A DNA stretch of 64,000 nucleotides from Leptobrachium leishanense (Eukaryota; Chordata; Amphibia; Anura; Megophryidae): positions 38,743,519-38,807,518 of the forward strand of contig CM019072.1 of the NCBI GenBank assembly GCA_009667805.1, given 5' to 3'. This document shows, piece by piece, positions 42,621-53,950 of the stretch (the stretch's first letter is position 1; every line of letters begins with the position of its first letter). A program made the translations under genes and the position numbers. The notes under the pieces are model-generated. The model was given only the letters and a program-made list of their open reading frames with translations, did no database searches and was not told the DNA's origin.

Positions 42621-44872
42621 CATCTCTCTTCCTCCTCATTTTCAGTACAGTGGATTCACTACTTGACAGACAGTGGGTGTATCTGGCTCCCTCTGCTGGT
42701 GAATCCATTTATAGCAAAGGCTTGCTCATGTGGACGACTACAAAGACAGCTCCAGCTACCATGTCCGATATACTGTAAATTTAAAAATACATTGTGGAGC
42801 ACATTTATCAATTAAATTCGATTTACTATAGATGAAATTTATTTGCAGGCATACGAAACAGGACCAGAATCAGTTAACTGTATTTAAGAGTTGAGTGAGG
42901 TTAGTGGTATCAAAATATATGGAACGGCAAGAATTGCGTGCTCATTAAGCTCTGTAAATAGAGGAATAATGACGTTAAATGTTTCAGTTACAATCCAGTA
43001 CACTAGGCGACATTCACAAAGCCTCCCCTGTGATTTTTTTCTTACTAAAATAACTAAGGTTTATAAAGAGTTGTTGATGTACTGACAGAATCCAAATCCC
43101 CATAGCAAATGGATTTATACACACAGGGGAATTGAGGAACTGAAACAAATCAGGTGATTCTGATGACCGTCAAATACCCCTGGGTATGCACTCCTGTTTA
43201 AAAAAAACTAAGGAAAAGAGAAATGATCACAGCCCTTTAAAATTCCTACACTATTTGAGGCCTTTCTCCCTGTTGTTTTCATTATAGTGCATGAATTGTT
43301 GCCATGACTTTTGTCAAAGTAGTCCTAACAGGATTGTTTTGTACTGTTCAACCCCCCCCCCCGATATACTCTATTCTATGATAAACCTGCAATAATGGTC
43401 TTTACATCTTTGAATAGACCAGATAATGACATTTTGCGCCTCAATTTAACCGTTTGGATGCCAATCTAATTTTGACTTTTGTGCTTTCTGAACGTCAGGC
43501 TAATTCTGAGCATTTTGCTATAAACTTTATACAGCTGAGCTACATAAACATATATAATGGTTTTAAAGGTTGAGGATTTTGTTTGTTAGAATATTATTTA
43601 TGCTTAAAGTGCATCTGTTGTGCCCAGGGGATGGATATCACATTGGTCTTAAAGATAATTGCAATATTATATTCTATGATGGGATATCGTAGCCAATACT
43701 TACCCTGTGCATTGTTGGGTGCAGCCATGTTTCCCTTCTCATGGGTAATGGTCGGTGAGGGTCTTTGTGAAGCACTATATAATTGGCCCTCAAAGGTGGC
43801 GTTGGATCACTGACTTATCAGCAAGCATGGCGACAGTCATTTGGCTGTCCTGGAGTGAGTGGAGGGCTGTCCTGAATCATGACAGGGCAAGTGCCTCAAA
43901 AAACAGGAAGTCCTCTATACCCTAAGGAGCATTCTGGTTGGTGGTGAGCAGGGCTGCCATAAGAATTCTCGGGGACCCTTACAGAACCACTGCCAGGGCC
44001 CCATTTCAGTAAACAAATTAAAAATAAAATTGTTGCCTCCTCCTCTCCTGCTTTCCTTATTTTAGAGGGCATGGGTTAAATCCTTGGTGGGGATAAGAAG
44101 TATTCCCAGGGGTCTGGTGGGAAAGCTACGTCTAATTCAGACTATGCTAATTGCTCCCTAAGCAACGACTCAATGATGAGTCAAAGTGCTTTGAATAGAC
44201 CCAGATTTCTCAGCCCACTTGGAAATTTCCTGGTAAATCAGTGGGCATTCTTGGTCACTCTTTACATCTGTGGAACTTGGTGGGGCTGTCATGGAGGGTC
44301 CTTGCATCCGTGGCACTAAAATAAACTGCATTCGTTTTGGGGTCACATGGAGTCACTGGGACCCTGAACATATCATGGGCTGTCACCGCCCCGATGACGG
44401 CCTTGGTGGTGAGAGGGGACGTGCACTAGGAAGTGCAGGAAAACTGCTATGCAGGATAATGACGCAAGGACACAGACATCACCAGTATGATGTGGCTTTT
44501 GACAATGACACAAATCAGGGCAAGTGTCACCTGAATGAACCAAGTCAGGACAATCACTGCCAAAATAGCACACACATCAACAGAAAAGATACAGTCAGTA
44601 CAAAGGGGTCTCCTGCTGGGATTTGAGACAGTATGTTTATAGTTAACAAAACCAACACAGGGGTTGGATACAGTTTGCTGCTCTCTGTACTATACAGGAA
44701 ACATGAGACCTCTTGTTTTATAGCACTTGTCCTGCTCTTCATTCAAACAAGTGGCTTTGTGTCTGTCCAACAGCCAGGCGATTGCCATAACAATGAGAAG
44801 TGACTTATAAAGTAAGATACATTATGGTTTTCTAAGGGATTTCTAAAGGGTCATATCACATAACACCCCCCC
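42621..44872. other. Unassigned sequence
   Basis: No host exon or element protein was recognised over 2.2 kb. 43951-44005 starts CAGGGCTGCCATAAGAATTC like a hAT-type MITE end without its partner. Confidence 0.4.
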
Positions 44873-44894
44873 ACCTCTCTCTCTCTCTCTCTCC
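44873..44894. repeat. (CT)n microsatellite
   Basis: About ten uninterrupted CT units. Confidence 0.9.
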
Positions 44895-44899
44895 AATAA

Positions 44900-45765
44900 T
44901 CTCTACCTCAACGTCTAATTTATGCACTCCAAACACACTGCCAGCCCTCTCAAACTCATCTCCTGACATATGAACTCAGTATTCCTTGGATCCAACAACC
45001 TGCACTCAAACCCTCTAAGCCACGTAGGAGCCTCCGCTCTCTAGATATACAATAATCTGACAATATCTTGTTGCCCCTCTCAATTTCATTTCTCAGCTGT
45101 ATCACCAAAGCAATTACACACTACAATGCAACTATTTCCTCCACCCTCGACAAACTAGCTCCATCTAAACTCTGATCCTTGAAAGGACAACACCAGGATT
45201 AACCGATATCTTCAAAAATGTTCCCGCACAGGTGAGGCGACTGAAGAAAATCCCACACCTCATCTGACTTTTTACACATTAAACATATGTTGCAATCCTA
45301 CTAATTAGCCTTCTTTTTACCCAAGCAAGTCTATTACGCTAACATATACAGGCCAACTCTCATAATCTCCAAACCTGAATCCAACACCTTCAAATCACTT
45401 CTTCATCCTGCCGAAGAGGCCACACACACCAACCTGGATGCCAACGATTTAGCAAGTTTCTTCACTGACAAAAAAAGTTTAAGAAAAATTATATTGCGAT
45501 GCTACCATCCTCATCCACACAGCGACATTTTTTTTCCCATCTACACAGCTTGATCTTCATGCCTGCTCTAAAGTTAACTTCTTCCGACCAGTGCCTGAGC
45601 AGGAAATCTCCAAGCTCCTATTATCTTCTGACCCATACCTTTAAATCTCTCTCTGTCTTTTGATGTCTTCCCCACGTCCCTAAAAGTATACCTCACCAAA
45701 AACGTGACATTCTATATCACTTCCCACTTTCACCCACAAACTTTTTAAAAACCTTGGGTATGCCC
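44900..45765 (+). pseudogene. Old, decayed L2 LINE (endonuclease to linker)
   Basis: Many stops, but the order of recognisable words follows the younger copy: the QRCSRTGEATEENPT-like segment near 45220, THTNLDANDLASFFTDKKS near 45430-45480, and PVPEQEISKLLLSSDP-like codons near 45590-45640. It lies directly upstream of the young L2 with an R2-type fragment between. Confidence 0.65.
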
Positions 45766-45767
45766 AA

Positions 45768-45850
45768 TAGGGATGAGCTGTTCGGTTCGATCGGTTCGGA
45801 GTTCGATTCGAACATTGGCCGTTCGAAAGTTCGCGAACTTTCTGAGTTCA
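45768..45850. repeat. R2-like fragment at the L2 boundary
   Basis: Starts ATAGGGATGAGCTGTTCGG and is rich in TTCGAAC words. It is joined directly to L2 coding sequence at about 45851. Confidence 0.6.
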
Positions 45851-48290
45851 AATGTCGCCCTTTCCCCATCTCTGACCACCACCTTCTCTCTTTCAACCTA
45901 TCTGGACTTCCTAAACACCCTGCTCCCCCACCCCGCACACACACTCGCAGAAATCTACATGCTGTGGACCCCCATCAATTCTCCAACCTACTTCACCACC
46001 TCCCTCATACCTCATCCTTCACCTGCCCTGATGCTGCCACTAATCACTACAACACTACGCTTATCTCTGCTCTAGACACTCTTGCTCCTCTTCGACTCTG
46101 CAAGGCCCCACGCCGCCAGCTTCAGCCCTGGCACACCCTCCAAACTCGCTACCTGCAAAGATGCTCCCGCACTGCAGAGCGTGCCTGGAGGAAATCCCAC
46201 TCTGAAGCTGATTTTGTTCACTTCAAGTTTATTCTCCGGTCATACACCTCTGCCCTCCACTTGGCCAAACAATCCTTCTTCTCATCTCTTATATCTACGC
46301 TGTCCTCCAACCCTAAACGGCTCTGGTCCACCTTCAACACCCTCCTCCACCCACCTGCACCTCCCCCTCAGCTGCCTTCAGCGCTCAAGACCTGGCAGAC
46401 TACTTCCTCAATAAAACTCTAACTATCAGAAGCAACATCCCAACACAAGATAGTTATCTGCCACCTCCACTCCCACAGGTCCCCTCTGCCACCCTCTGCC
46501 GCTTCCTCCCAACCACTGAGGAGGAAGTCAATTCCTTATTGTCCTCCTCATATCTCACCACGTGCCCGCTCGACCCCATTCCCTCACATCTAATTCCTCC
46601 CCTCTCCTCCTCCCTCACCCCTGCTCTCACACACATCTTCAACCTATCTCTCTCCACTGGCTCCTTTCCATCCGCCTTCAAACACGCGCTAGTTACCCCT
46701 TTACTAAAGAAACCATCCCTAGACACCAACTCTCCATCCAACTACCGCCCTGTATCCCTGCTTCCCTTCACATCAAAGCTCTTAGAAAAACTAGTCTTCA
46801 ACCGCCTCTCCTCTTCCTGTCCTCCAATTCCCTACTTGACCCCCTGCAATCTGGCTTCCGTCCCCTACACTCAACTGAAACTGCCCTCACCAAAGTCACC
46901 AACGACCTCCTAACTGCTAAAAAACACGGCCACTATTCTATTCTCATCCTGCTTGACCTCTCGGCTGCTTTTGACACTGTTGACCACCCCCTCCTTCTAC
47001 AGACCCTCAACTCTCTGGGTCTCGGTGACACTGCACTTGCTTGGGTTGACTCCTATTTATCCAACAGGTCCTTCTGTGTGTCCTTTGCTGGTAACTCCTC
47101 CTCTTCATTGCCTCTATCTGTTGGTGTACCTCAAGGCTCTGTCCTTGGTCCTCTGCTCTTTTCCATCTACACCTCCTCCCTGGGCAAAATCATCAACAGC
47201 TTTGGCTTTAATTACCACCTCTACGCTGATGACACTCAGATCTACCTCTCTACCCCTGATCTCTCTCCCCCTGTCCTTTCAAAAGTCAGTGACTGTTTAT
47301 CTGGCATCTCCTCCTGGATGGCCTCCACCACCTAAAGATCAACATGTCAAAGACTGAGCTCCTACTTATTCCTCCCTCTAATGCTCCCCACCTCCTGACT
47401 TCTCTATCACGGTGGAGGGTATCACCATCTCCCCATCAAACCAAGTTCGCTGTCTTGGAGTTACACTGGACTCTGCTCTTTCCTTCATCCCCCACATCAA
47501 GTCTCTTTCCTCCTCCTGCCGATACCAACTGCGTAATATTTCCAGAATTCTGCCATTTCTTACCGCTGTCACCACAAAACAACTCATACACGCCCTGGTA
47601 ATCTCCCGACTCGACTATTGCAATAATCTCTTATCTGGCCTCCCTCTGTCCCGCCTCTCCCCCCTACAATCCATCCTGAACGCCTCCGCCAGGCTAATTC
47701 ACCTCACCCGCCGCTCTGTCTCTGCCGCTCCCCTCTGCGAGTCCCTTCACTGGCTCCCCATCCACTGCAGAATTAAGTTCAAAATCCTTATCCTTACCTA
47801 CAAAACCCTCACTAACTCAGCGCCCCACTACCTGTCCTCACTAATCACCAAATACACCCCAGCCCGCTCCCTAAGGTCAAACAGTGACCTGCGCCTAGCT
47901 TCTCCCCGCATCACCTCTTCCCATGATAGACTGCAGGATTTCTCACGCGCAGCCCCCACTCTCTGGAACGCTCTCCCTCGTGCTGTCAGACTTTCCCCTA
48001 ACTTCTCTTCCTTCAAACGCTCCCTGAAAACATTCCTATTTAGGGAAGCCTACCACCCAACTCACTGATGCAACCATCAATCACTCTCACCTTACAGTCC
48101 TCTCCTCCTGTTTCCAACCCCAACCCTCCTAGATTGTGAGTTCCTACGGGAATAGGGCCCTCATCTCCTCCTGTACTGTTTGTCAAATGTTGTTCAATGT
48201 ATTGTAACCCTGTCTATACTGTGCTTATTGTACAGCGCTGCGGAATATGCTGGCGCTTTATAAATAAAGAATAATAATAATAATAATAAT
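45851..48290 (+). pseudogene. L2 LINE, young 3' portion with reverse transcriptase and tail
   Basis: It begins inside the endonuclease domain (SDHHLLSFNLSG at about 45870) and runs through the linker to the reverse transcriptase. Motif A is [13 protein letters not shown] (about 46950-46985), motif B region [16 protein letters not shown] (about 47125-47170), and motif C YADD at 47222-47233, all with catalytic Asp present. The thumb region (SRLDYCNNLLSGLP, SLHWLPIHCRIKFKILILTY) ends at FLFREAYHPTH. Single-base shifts break the frame between 46422 and 46562, near 47322 and near 47405. The 3' tail has TTGTACAGCGCTGCGGAATA and ends in (AAT)n. L2 elements insert by target-primed reverse transcription. 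The 3' 830 bases are almost identical to the insertion at 59045. Confidence 0.9.
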
Positions 48291-48355
48291 ATTAGATATT
48301 GAATTAAACCGGGAATATTTTTAACATTGAAGCCTATGGGATAAAACATTCTTGT
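48291..48355 (-). repeat. R5 internal fragment
   Basis: TTAGATATTGAATTAAACCG ... TTGAAGCCTATGGGAT matches R5 internal sequence in reverse. Confidence 0.55.
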
Positions 48356-48677
48356 TACTAAAACATCAGGCAGACACGGCCCTCTAATCAGGCACTGTAG
48401 AGGGCAGCCTGCTGGTGCCTCCCAAGGATACCCTTGAGGAGCATGCGGCCGCCGGATGACAGAGCTGCGACTGTGCAGGCTAGCCGCCCGGGTGCATGTG
48501 GCAGAGACAGGCAGCGCAGGGAGGGAGCCACTGCACCTGCGGCCACGGCAGACCCCCCCCCCCCACAACCAGGATCCAGGGAGCCCCCACTGACCACCAG
48601 GCTAAGGCAAGGCGACACATTTCTAAAGAAAAAATTCCAAGGACTTTTTTAAATGTCCCCGGGAACATTTTTTCTTT
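48356..48677. other. Unassigned GC-rich sequence
   Basis: No recognisable gene or repeat. Confidence 0.4.
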
Positions 48678-48734
48678 CTCTACCTGGCTGAATGTATTTA
48701 ATTATATATATTAGATACATTCAGCCAGGTAGAG
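48678..48734. repeat. Perfect 20-base hairpin
   Basis: CTCTACCTGGCTGAATGTAT and its exact complement are separated by a 17-base AT loop. Confidence 0.85.
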
Positions 48735-48918
48735 GGGGTGGCATGTGGGCTGCGTGGGGTCTTAGGCAGTGGTTTGTTTTTTTATGTGTATATTTTTAGC
48801 ACATTTATAGGGTATGGTAAGGGCAGGTGTGATATATATATAGATAAGATATATATCTATATTCTTATAAATATATATATCCAGACTTGTATTACACACA
48901 CATTTTGGCAACTAACTG

Positions 48919-49049
48919 CCCCCCCTCCCCATTTGGCTGATCCCTCCAGAAGAAATGTTGAACCCGATAGAGCAGAGAATAATATATATATTCTCTGCTC
49001 TGTTGGGTTCAACATTTCTTCTGGAGGGATCAGCCAAATGGGGGGGTGC
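48919..49049. repeat. Foldback with arms of about 60 bases
   Basis: CCCATTTGGCTGATCCCTCC...GAGCAGAGAAT pairs with ATTCTCTGCTC...GGAGGGATCAGCC around AATATATAT. A few mismatches occur near the centre. Likely a small MITE. Confidence 0.85.
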
Positions 49050-49084
49050 ATTTAGTTGAGATTGTCCACATGCCACCCCTCCAT

Positions 49085-49210
49085 GTGCGTATGTATATAT
49101 ATGGTCTGAGGCCTGTGGGTGGGTGTATATATATATCTGCGTGTTGATATATACATATATATAGGTCTGCGTGTTGATATATACGTATATGTCTGTGTGT
49201 GGTATCAATG
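49085..49210. repeat. TATATA-rich repeat with GTCTGCGTGTTG units
   Basis: Two units of GTCTGCGTGTTGATATATAC in TA-rich sequence. Confidence 0.7.
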
Positions 49211-49844
49211 CATCCCTACTCTATACACAGCGCTCCGTGTCCCTATAATATATATGATCAGGGGTTACCTTTTTTTTAATATTTTTATACTATTCCTATT
49301 AAATTAACAGTAATTTTTGATGTATTTTATTCAGTAGAAACTTTTTTATGCCTATATAACATGTGCTTTGTGAAAATAAAACGGTTTTGTGTGTACATTT
49401 TAATTTAGTTAGTGGATTCCTGTCCAGTGCGGTGAGAAGCAAATGTAATGCAGTGTAGTCACGCTGCGAGGCGGAGCAGAGTGAAGTCAAGCCTGCAAAA
49501 TGTTTGATTCTCATCGCTTCGCTACGCTGTGCGTCGCTACACGCTCAGTGTGTCTCAGCCTTTATTCCAGCATCGCTAGCTTACCGAATCAGTTTGTATA
49601 CTTGTTACTGACCCTGCTTGTTCTGAGGACCCGATCTGTTGCCGACTTTGCCTGCCAATTGACTATTCTCTCTGTGTATTCCCTGCCTGTTCTGTTTGCT
49701 TCCTGTTGCTACTGGTGTGCGCCGATTCTCACCATATACAGTAGCGCAGTACAAGTGCCTAAACTATGCTGACCTGGTTTTGTTATAGCTTCTGATGTAA
49801 CTGAATAGATCAGGGATCTCTTCTGCATTACCAAAATCTCCACA
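49211..49844. other. Unassigned sequence
   Basis: Nothing recognised beyond AT-rich stretches and a few short open frames. Confidence 0.4.
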
Positions 49845-50585
49845 ACTGCACTCTTCCACAATACCTCAGAGGGGTTATGGTGTGAAGGCACTTGCTGCCA
49901 CCAAAGGCACAATATTTGGGTGCACTGCCACTGACGCCTATACCAGATTCATATAATTTTAATATTGGACCGCAGGGTCCACCGCTGCACTCTTCCACAA
50001 TACCACAGAGGGGTTACGGTGTGAAGGCACTTGCTGCCACCAAAGGCACAATATTTGGGTGCACTGCCACTGATGCATATACCAGATTCATATACAAGAA
50101 GACATAGTCTTAGATTAGAGGGGCAAAGGTTTAAAAGTAACATCAGGAAGCATTATTTTACTGAGAGGGTGGTGGATACATGGAACAGCCTTCCAGTAGA
50201 AGTGGTAGAGACCAAAACAGTGATTGAATTTAAGCAGGCATGGGATAGGCATAAGGCTATCCTAAATAAAAGATAAATCCAGGTAAAGTATCCATGTAAT
50301 TGGGCAGACTAGATGGGCCGAAAGGTTCTTATCTGCCGACATTTTCTATGTTTCTATATCATTTTAATATTGGACCGCAAGGTCCACCGCTGCACTCTTC
50401 CACAATACTACAGAGGGGTTATGGTGTGAAGGCACTTGCTGCCACCAAAGGCACAATATTTGGGTGCACTGACGCCTGTACCAGATTCATATCATTCTAA
50501 TATTTGACCGCAGGGTCCAACCCTGCACTCTTCCACAATACCACAGAGGGGTTACGGTGTGACGGCACTGTTGCCGGAACTAAAG
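49845..50585. repeat. Tandem repeat of about 135 bases, four units
   Basis: Units begin at CTGCACTCTTCCACAATACC near 49846, 49984, 50390 and 50523; each carries GTGAAGGCACTTGCTGCCAC and TATTTGGGTGCACTG. The third gap is widened by the LINE tail at 50090-50357. Confidence 0.9.
50090..50357 (+). pseudogene. CR1-like LINE 3' end
   Basis: It encodes HSLRLEGQRFKSNIRKHYFT then WNSLPVEVVETKTVIEFKQA, the conserved C-terminal peptide of CR1/Rex-type LINEs. The 3' tail follows (GGGCCGAAAGGTTCTTATCT ... CTATGTTTCTAT). It is inserted in the tandem array. ATAT is shared by both junctions and may be a short duplication. Confidence 0.85.
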
Positions 50586-51464
50586 TGTAACGGGGAGCCC
50601 CCTATAGGGTGAGGGGGAACCCCCAATCTGCAGAGATGAAGCCTTAAGGACAGGTATACAGCTTCCAGGGAACAAACCAAGATATTAACAGAAACTAGAA
50701 AGATCCCTAAGCCCTGACTGAGATCCTTGAAAGATGGTCTCGAAATACTACCTAGGCTAGGTTTGCAAGATGAATAAAACATAAACCAGACAGACAATAA
50801 ATGCAGGTATACAGATTCCAGGGAACAAACCAAGATATTAACAGAAACTAGAAAGATCCCTAAGCCCTGACTGAGATCCTTGAAAGGTGGTCTCGAGATA
50901 CTAACTAGGCTAGGCCTGCATGACGAACAAAACATAAACCAAACATACGATGAATGCAGACATACAGATTCCAGGGAACAAACCAAGATTTTAACAGAAA
51001 CTAGAAAGATCCCTAAGCCCTGACTGAGATCCTTGAAAGGTGGTCTCGAGATACTAACTAGGCTAGGCCTGCATGACGAACAAAACATAAACCAAACATA
51101 CGATGAATGCAGACATACAGATTCCTAAGCACGGTACAGTACAGGGGACAGACAGAAGAGAGATCCAAATACAAGAGCCAAAGGTCATACACGGAATATC
51201 ATACTAGAGGGGTCAGACAAGAGAGGGATCCTAAATACATGAGCCAGAGGTCATACACAGCAAATCAAAGTAAACCAGCATACAGGGACTAGGCAAGAAA
51301 GACTATCCTGGTCCAAGGATCAAGGGGAATCCTGGTCGTACTTATAGGGCAGAACAGGTCATGTGACCTGCAGACCAATTAGCCCAACAGATGGCCTGCA
51401 GGCTGAAAACAAAACAACAGGAATCCCTGCTACCACCAGCAGGGGGCAAGGCCGAGACGTGACA
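50586..51464 (-). mobile_element. Solo LTR with TAAAG duplication and internal triplication
   Basis: 879 bases between TAAAG at 50581-50585 and 51465-51469, with ends TGTAACGG ... CGTGACA. On the minus strand a TATAAG lies at about 51342-51347 and the LTR begins TGTCACGTCTCGG. Downstream of that box are three tandem copies of a roughly 150-base unit (CCAGGGAACAAACCAAGAT at 50675, 50818 and 50971). Confidence 0.85.
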
Positions 51465-51509
51465 TAAAGGCCCAATTTTAAAGCACCTATGGTTACTTTC
51501 ATCCAAAGC

Positions 51510-52672
51510 CTGCATAAGTTTCACCATAATTTAGCCAAAAAAATCACTAAACTTGTTCTGCGTGTCCTAAAACGTCTCCTCTTTTCATACAGGCTGTCGC
51601 CCCAAGCAGTTGTTTATGAATAAGTTAAAGGAAAACCATTTACCGTCATTTGAAATGTCATTTTTTGGTTTTTAAATGTTTCTATACATCCTACAAATCC
51701 GCCACTTCACGGTCAGGTTATGGGGACCTCCTAGGCACGATATTTGAAGGAATTTTTCGTTTTTATTCTTAACCTCCCTGGCGGTCTAATCTTTTCAAAA
51801 TTTTGTGTCTAAAAGCGTATCAATTTTTTTTAAAGCAAACGTGTTTTTGTACATAGTTAGCCTGTAATAATTAGGAATCACGCACTGAAATCCGTGCAAT
51901 CAAGAGTTCTTACTGGTAAAATCCTTTATAAATTAATTAATTAATTAATTTAAAAAAAATAGTAAATACACGGAGTCCGATAAAGTTTGAAACACGAAAT
52001 AATAATTTATTATCCCAAAAATAATTATCCAAAATAATGCAAATAAATGATATTCAATAAAATACAACAAAAAACACTGAAATCTGTCTGAGAACAAGGG
52101 TGAGACGATGTATGGTCTATTTCTTATCCTGTACTGCCACCTAGTGGCCGTTCATAAACATTTCCATTTGTATTCAGTGAGTTTTGTGAATGAAATTTGC
52201 TGCGGTCCAGCCCCTCTGCATCATGTGACTCGCAGGGAGCCATCCAGGAAGCAGCTCGCTGCGATCACACTGCGGGGACAGCGAGGGAGCCAGGAGGAGG
52301 TGAGTAAATATCCAGCCCAAGTGTGGCTCGGGGTTACCGTTCGCAGTAGCGAAATTTAACCCCGAGTCACACTCGGGAATACCGCCAGGGAGGTTAACCT
52401 TTATTTCATGGAAAACTCACTGTTCCTTTTAAAATGTTTTTTTTAAAACTTTTTGTCCTTGTTTCCTGTCCCCCAGGGCACTACCTGGACCCCCATACAT
52501 CTTTTATTGCAAATATCTTGCTTATATGCCCTCTTGGAGGGCACTCTAAAAATCGAACTTTCGAGTCCCATTGACTTGCATTGAGTTCGGTTCGTGTTCG
52601 AGTTCGAACTCGAACTTTTGAAATTATTCGAGTTCAAATGCGAACCGAACACGGGGGTGTTCGGCTCATCAC
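51510..52672 (+). repeat. R2 copy C, interrupted by a TTAA MITE
   Basis: It starts GTTTCACCATAATTTAGCC, as at position 2, and ends GTGTTCGGCTCATCACTAA. The MITE at 51769-52397 splits it. The empty site is visible in copies A and B. Confidence 0.82.
51769..52397. mobile_element. TTAA MITE, CTCCCTGGCGG type, copy 2
   Basis: From TTAACCTCCCTGGCGGTC to GCCAGGGAGGTTAA, with TTAA at both ends. Copies A and B of R2 have a single TTAA at this place. The interior includes GGCTCGGGGTTACCG and its near-complement, and no coding frame. Confidence 0.85.
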
Positions 52673-52675
52673 TAA

Positions 52676-52805
52676 TGCCCAACTGATATACTCTCTTCTT
52701 GACCCTCTGCAATCTGGTTTAACATTCCCTGCACTAGCCAGAGATGGCCCTGACTGAGATAATGATTGCCAATGAATTAATCACTGCTAAATCTACAGGC
52801 CACTG
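52676..52805 (+). pseudogene. L2 LINE reverse transcriptase fragment
   Basis: CTTGACCCTCTGCAATCTGG (LDPLQSG) and AATTAATCACTGCTAAATC match the L2 segment at 46830-46925. A related L2 piece appears at 63940 beyond the gypsy element. Confidence 0.7.
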
Positions 52806-53141
52806 TAACAGATCTCCGTACCCCAACTGAGTCAAATCTGTTAATGCCGCTCCCTTGCCGGGCCTCCCGATCTCCCACCAACAGTCTCCCATGCCTTTTT
52901 CCAGTCCTCAGCCGAAGCTTAAGGACAGGTACACTGAAAGCACGGTGACAGCATTTCCCAGAAATGAGACAGCCCGCAGATCTTGGGGTTAGAACAGTTA
53001 GACTGGAACTGAGCCTTTAATGAATAATATGTACAGTGCCAGGTGTGGACTAGAGACCAATGGAAAGTGACACTCTGGTGACTTACTGCGATACATCAGG
53101 AATCCCTCCCCGGCATCTCAGTGTCTTGGACAGAACCAGGC
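52806..53141. other. Unassigned sequence before the gypsy LTR
   Basis: It begins near GTAACAGATCTCCGTACC, which resembles an LTR start, but no partner end was found. Confidence 0.35.
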
Positions 53142-53950
53142 TGTCATGTCTTCGGCCCAGCGGCGCTGCCTGGTCGCTGGCTGGCCGGGTGCCAGGAAAC
53201 GGAGTACAAGCTGGCCATTCGGCGTCTGAGGGGGCGGGGCTTGGCATGATGACGCGGAGGTGCCAGCCTTAAGTACAGGAGCGAGACACTACTCGTCGCC
53301 CTGACGTGGAGTTATTTTCCCACATTTAACCCTTGTGTGTGTACTTGTTGTATGCTGTGATCACAGAGTGTATGAATATTTTGTACCGCATGATTTCAGT
53401 TGGAAGGTCTGCCCTTCAGGTTGCTAATTCTATCAACCGCTCAATCTGTCTGCCGAATACCAGGTCTAGGTGCAGACCATACCGTATGATCCCAGTCTGT
53501 CCCCAGGTTGTTAAATCTATCCACACTTCGCGTTGCTTGTCAAGTGTATGGTTTAATTACAAAGCATATTACATGGTTTCTGTGAGTGGTTCTGCCCTGC
53601 ACAGGTTGATAAATCTACCAACCTCCCAAATTACCGGCTCAACGCCAGGTCTATGTACAAAACGTAACCCATAATCTCTGATTGTAGACCTGTCCTGCAG
53701 GTTGCAGAATACCTTGAGTATTTACCGTTTGTTATTGAGAACAAGTGTATAGCTAACGTGCTTTTGCTCAGCAATCACTTGGTCACGAAACCATTTTGTG
53801 TTGAGTGGTACTTAGATTTCTGTATTACCTCCCTGGCTTGGGATACCAGGTATTACAGTCCTTATTGCTATAAGATTATGCATTGTAGAAATCTGTCCAT
53901 AAAGATCCAAACAACGCTGTTCTTAGGTGAGCGCCATCGCACTCGTGACA
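53142..53950 (+). mobile_element. 5' LTR of chromodomain Ty3/gypsy element
   Basis: 809 bases from TGTCATGTC to CACTCGTGACA. The last 420 bases recur at 63236-63670, for example AAGCATATTACATGGTTTCTGT and GATACCAGGTATTACAGTCC. The base run CAGGC precedes it and CAGAC follows the 3' LTR, a 4/5 match for a target duplication. Confidence 0.85.

Noticed and set aside
46454..46741. Minus-strand frame of 95 codons inside the L2
   Set aside because: Shadow of the plus-strand L2 coding sequence.
50552..51088. 178-codon minus-strand frame with three internal repeats
   Set aside because: It follows the three tandem units within a solo LTR and crosses the LTR boundary; no family match.
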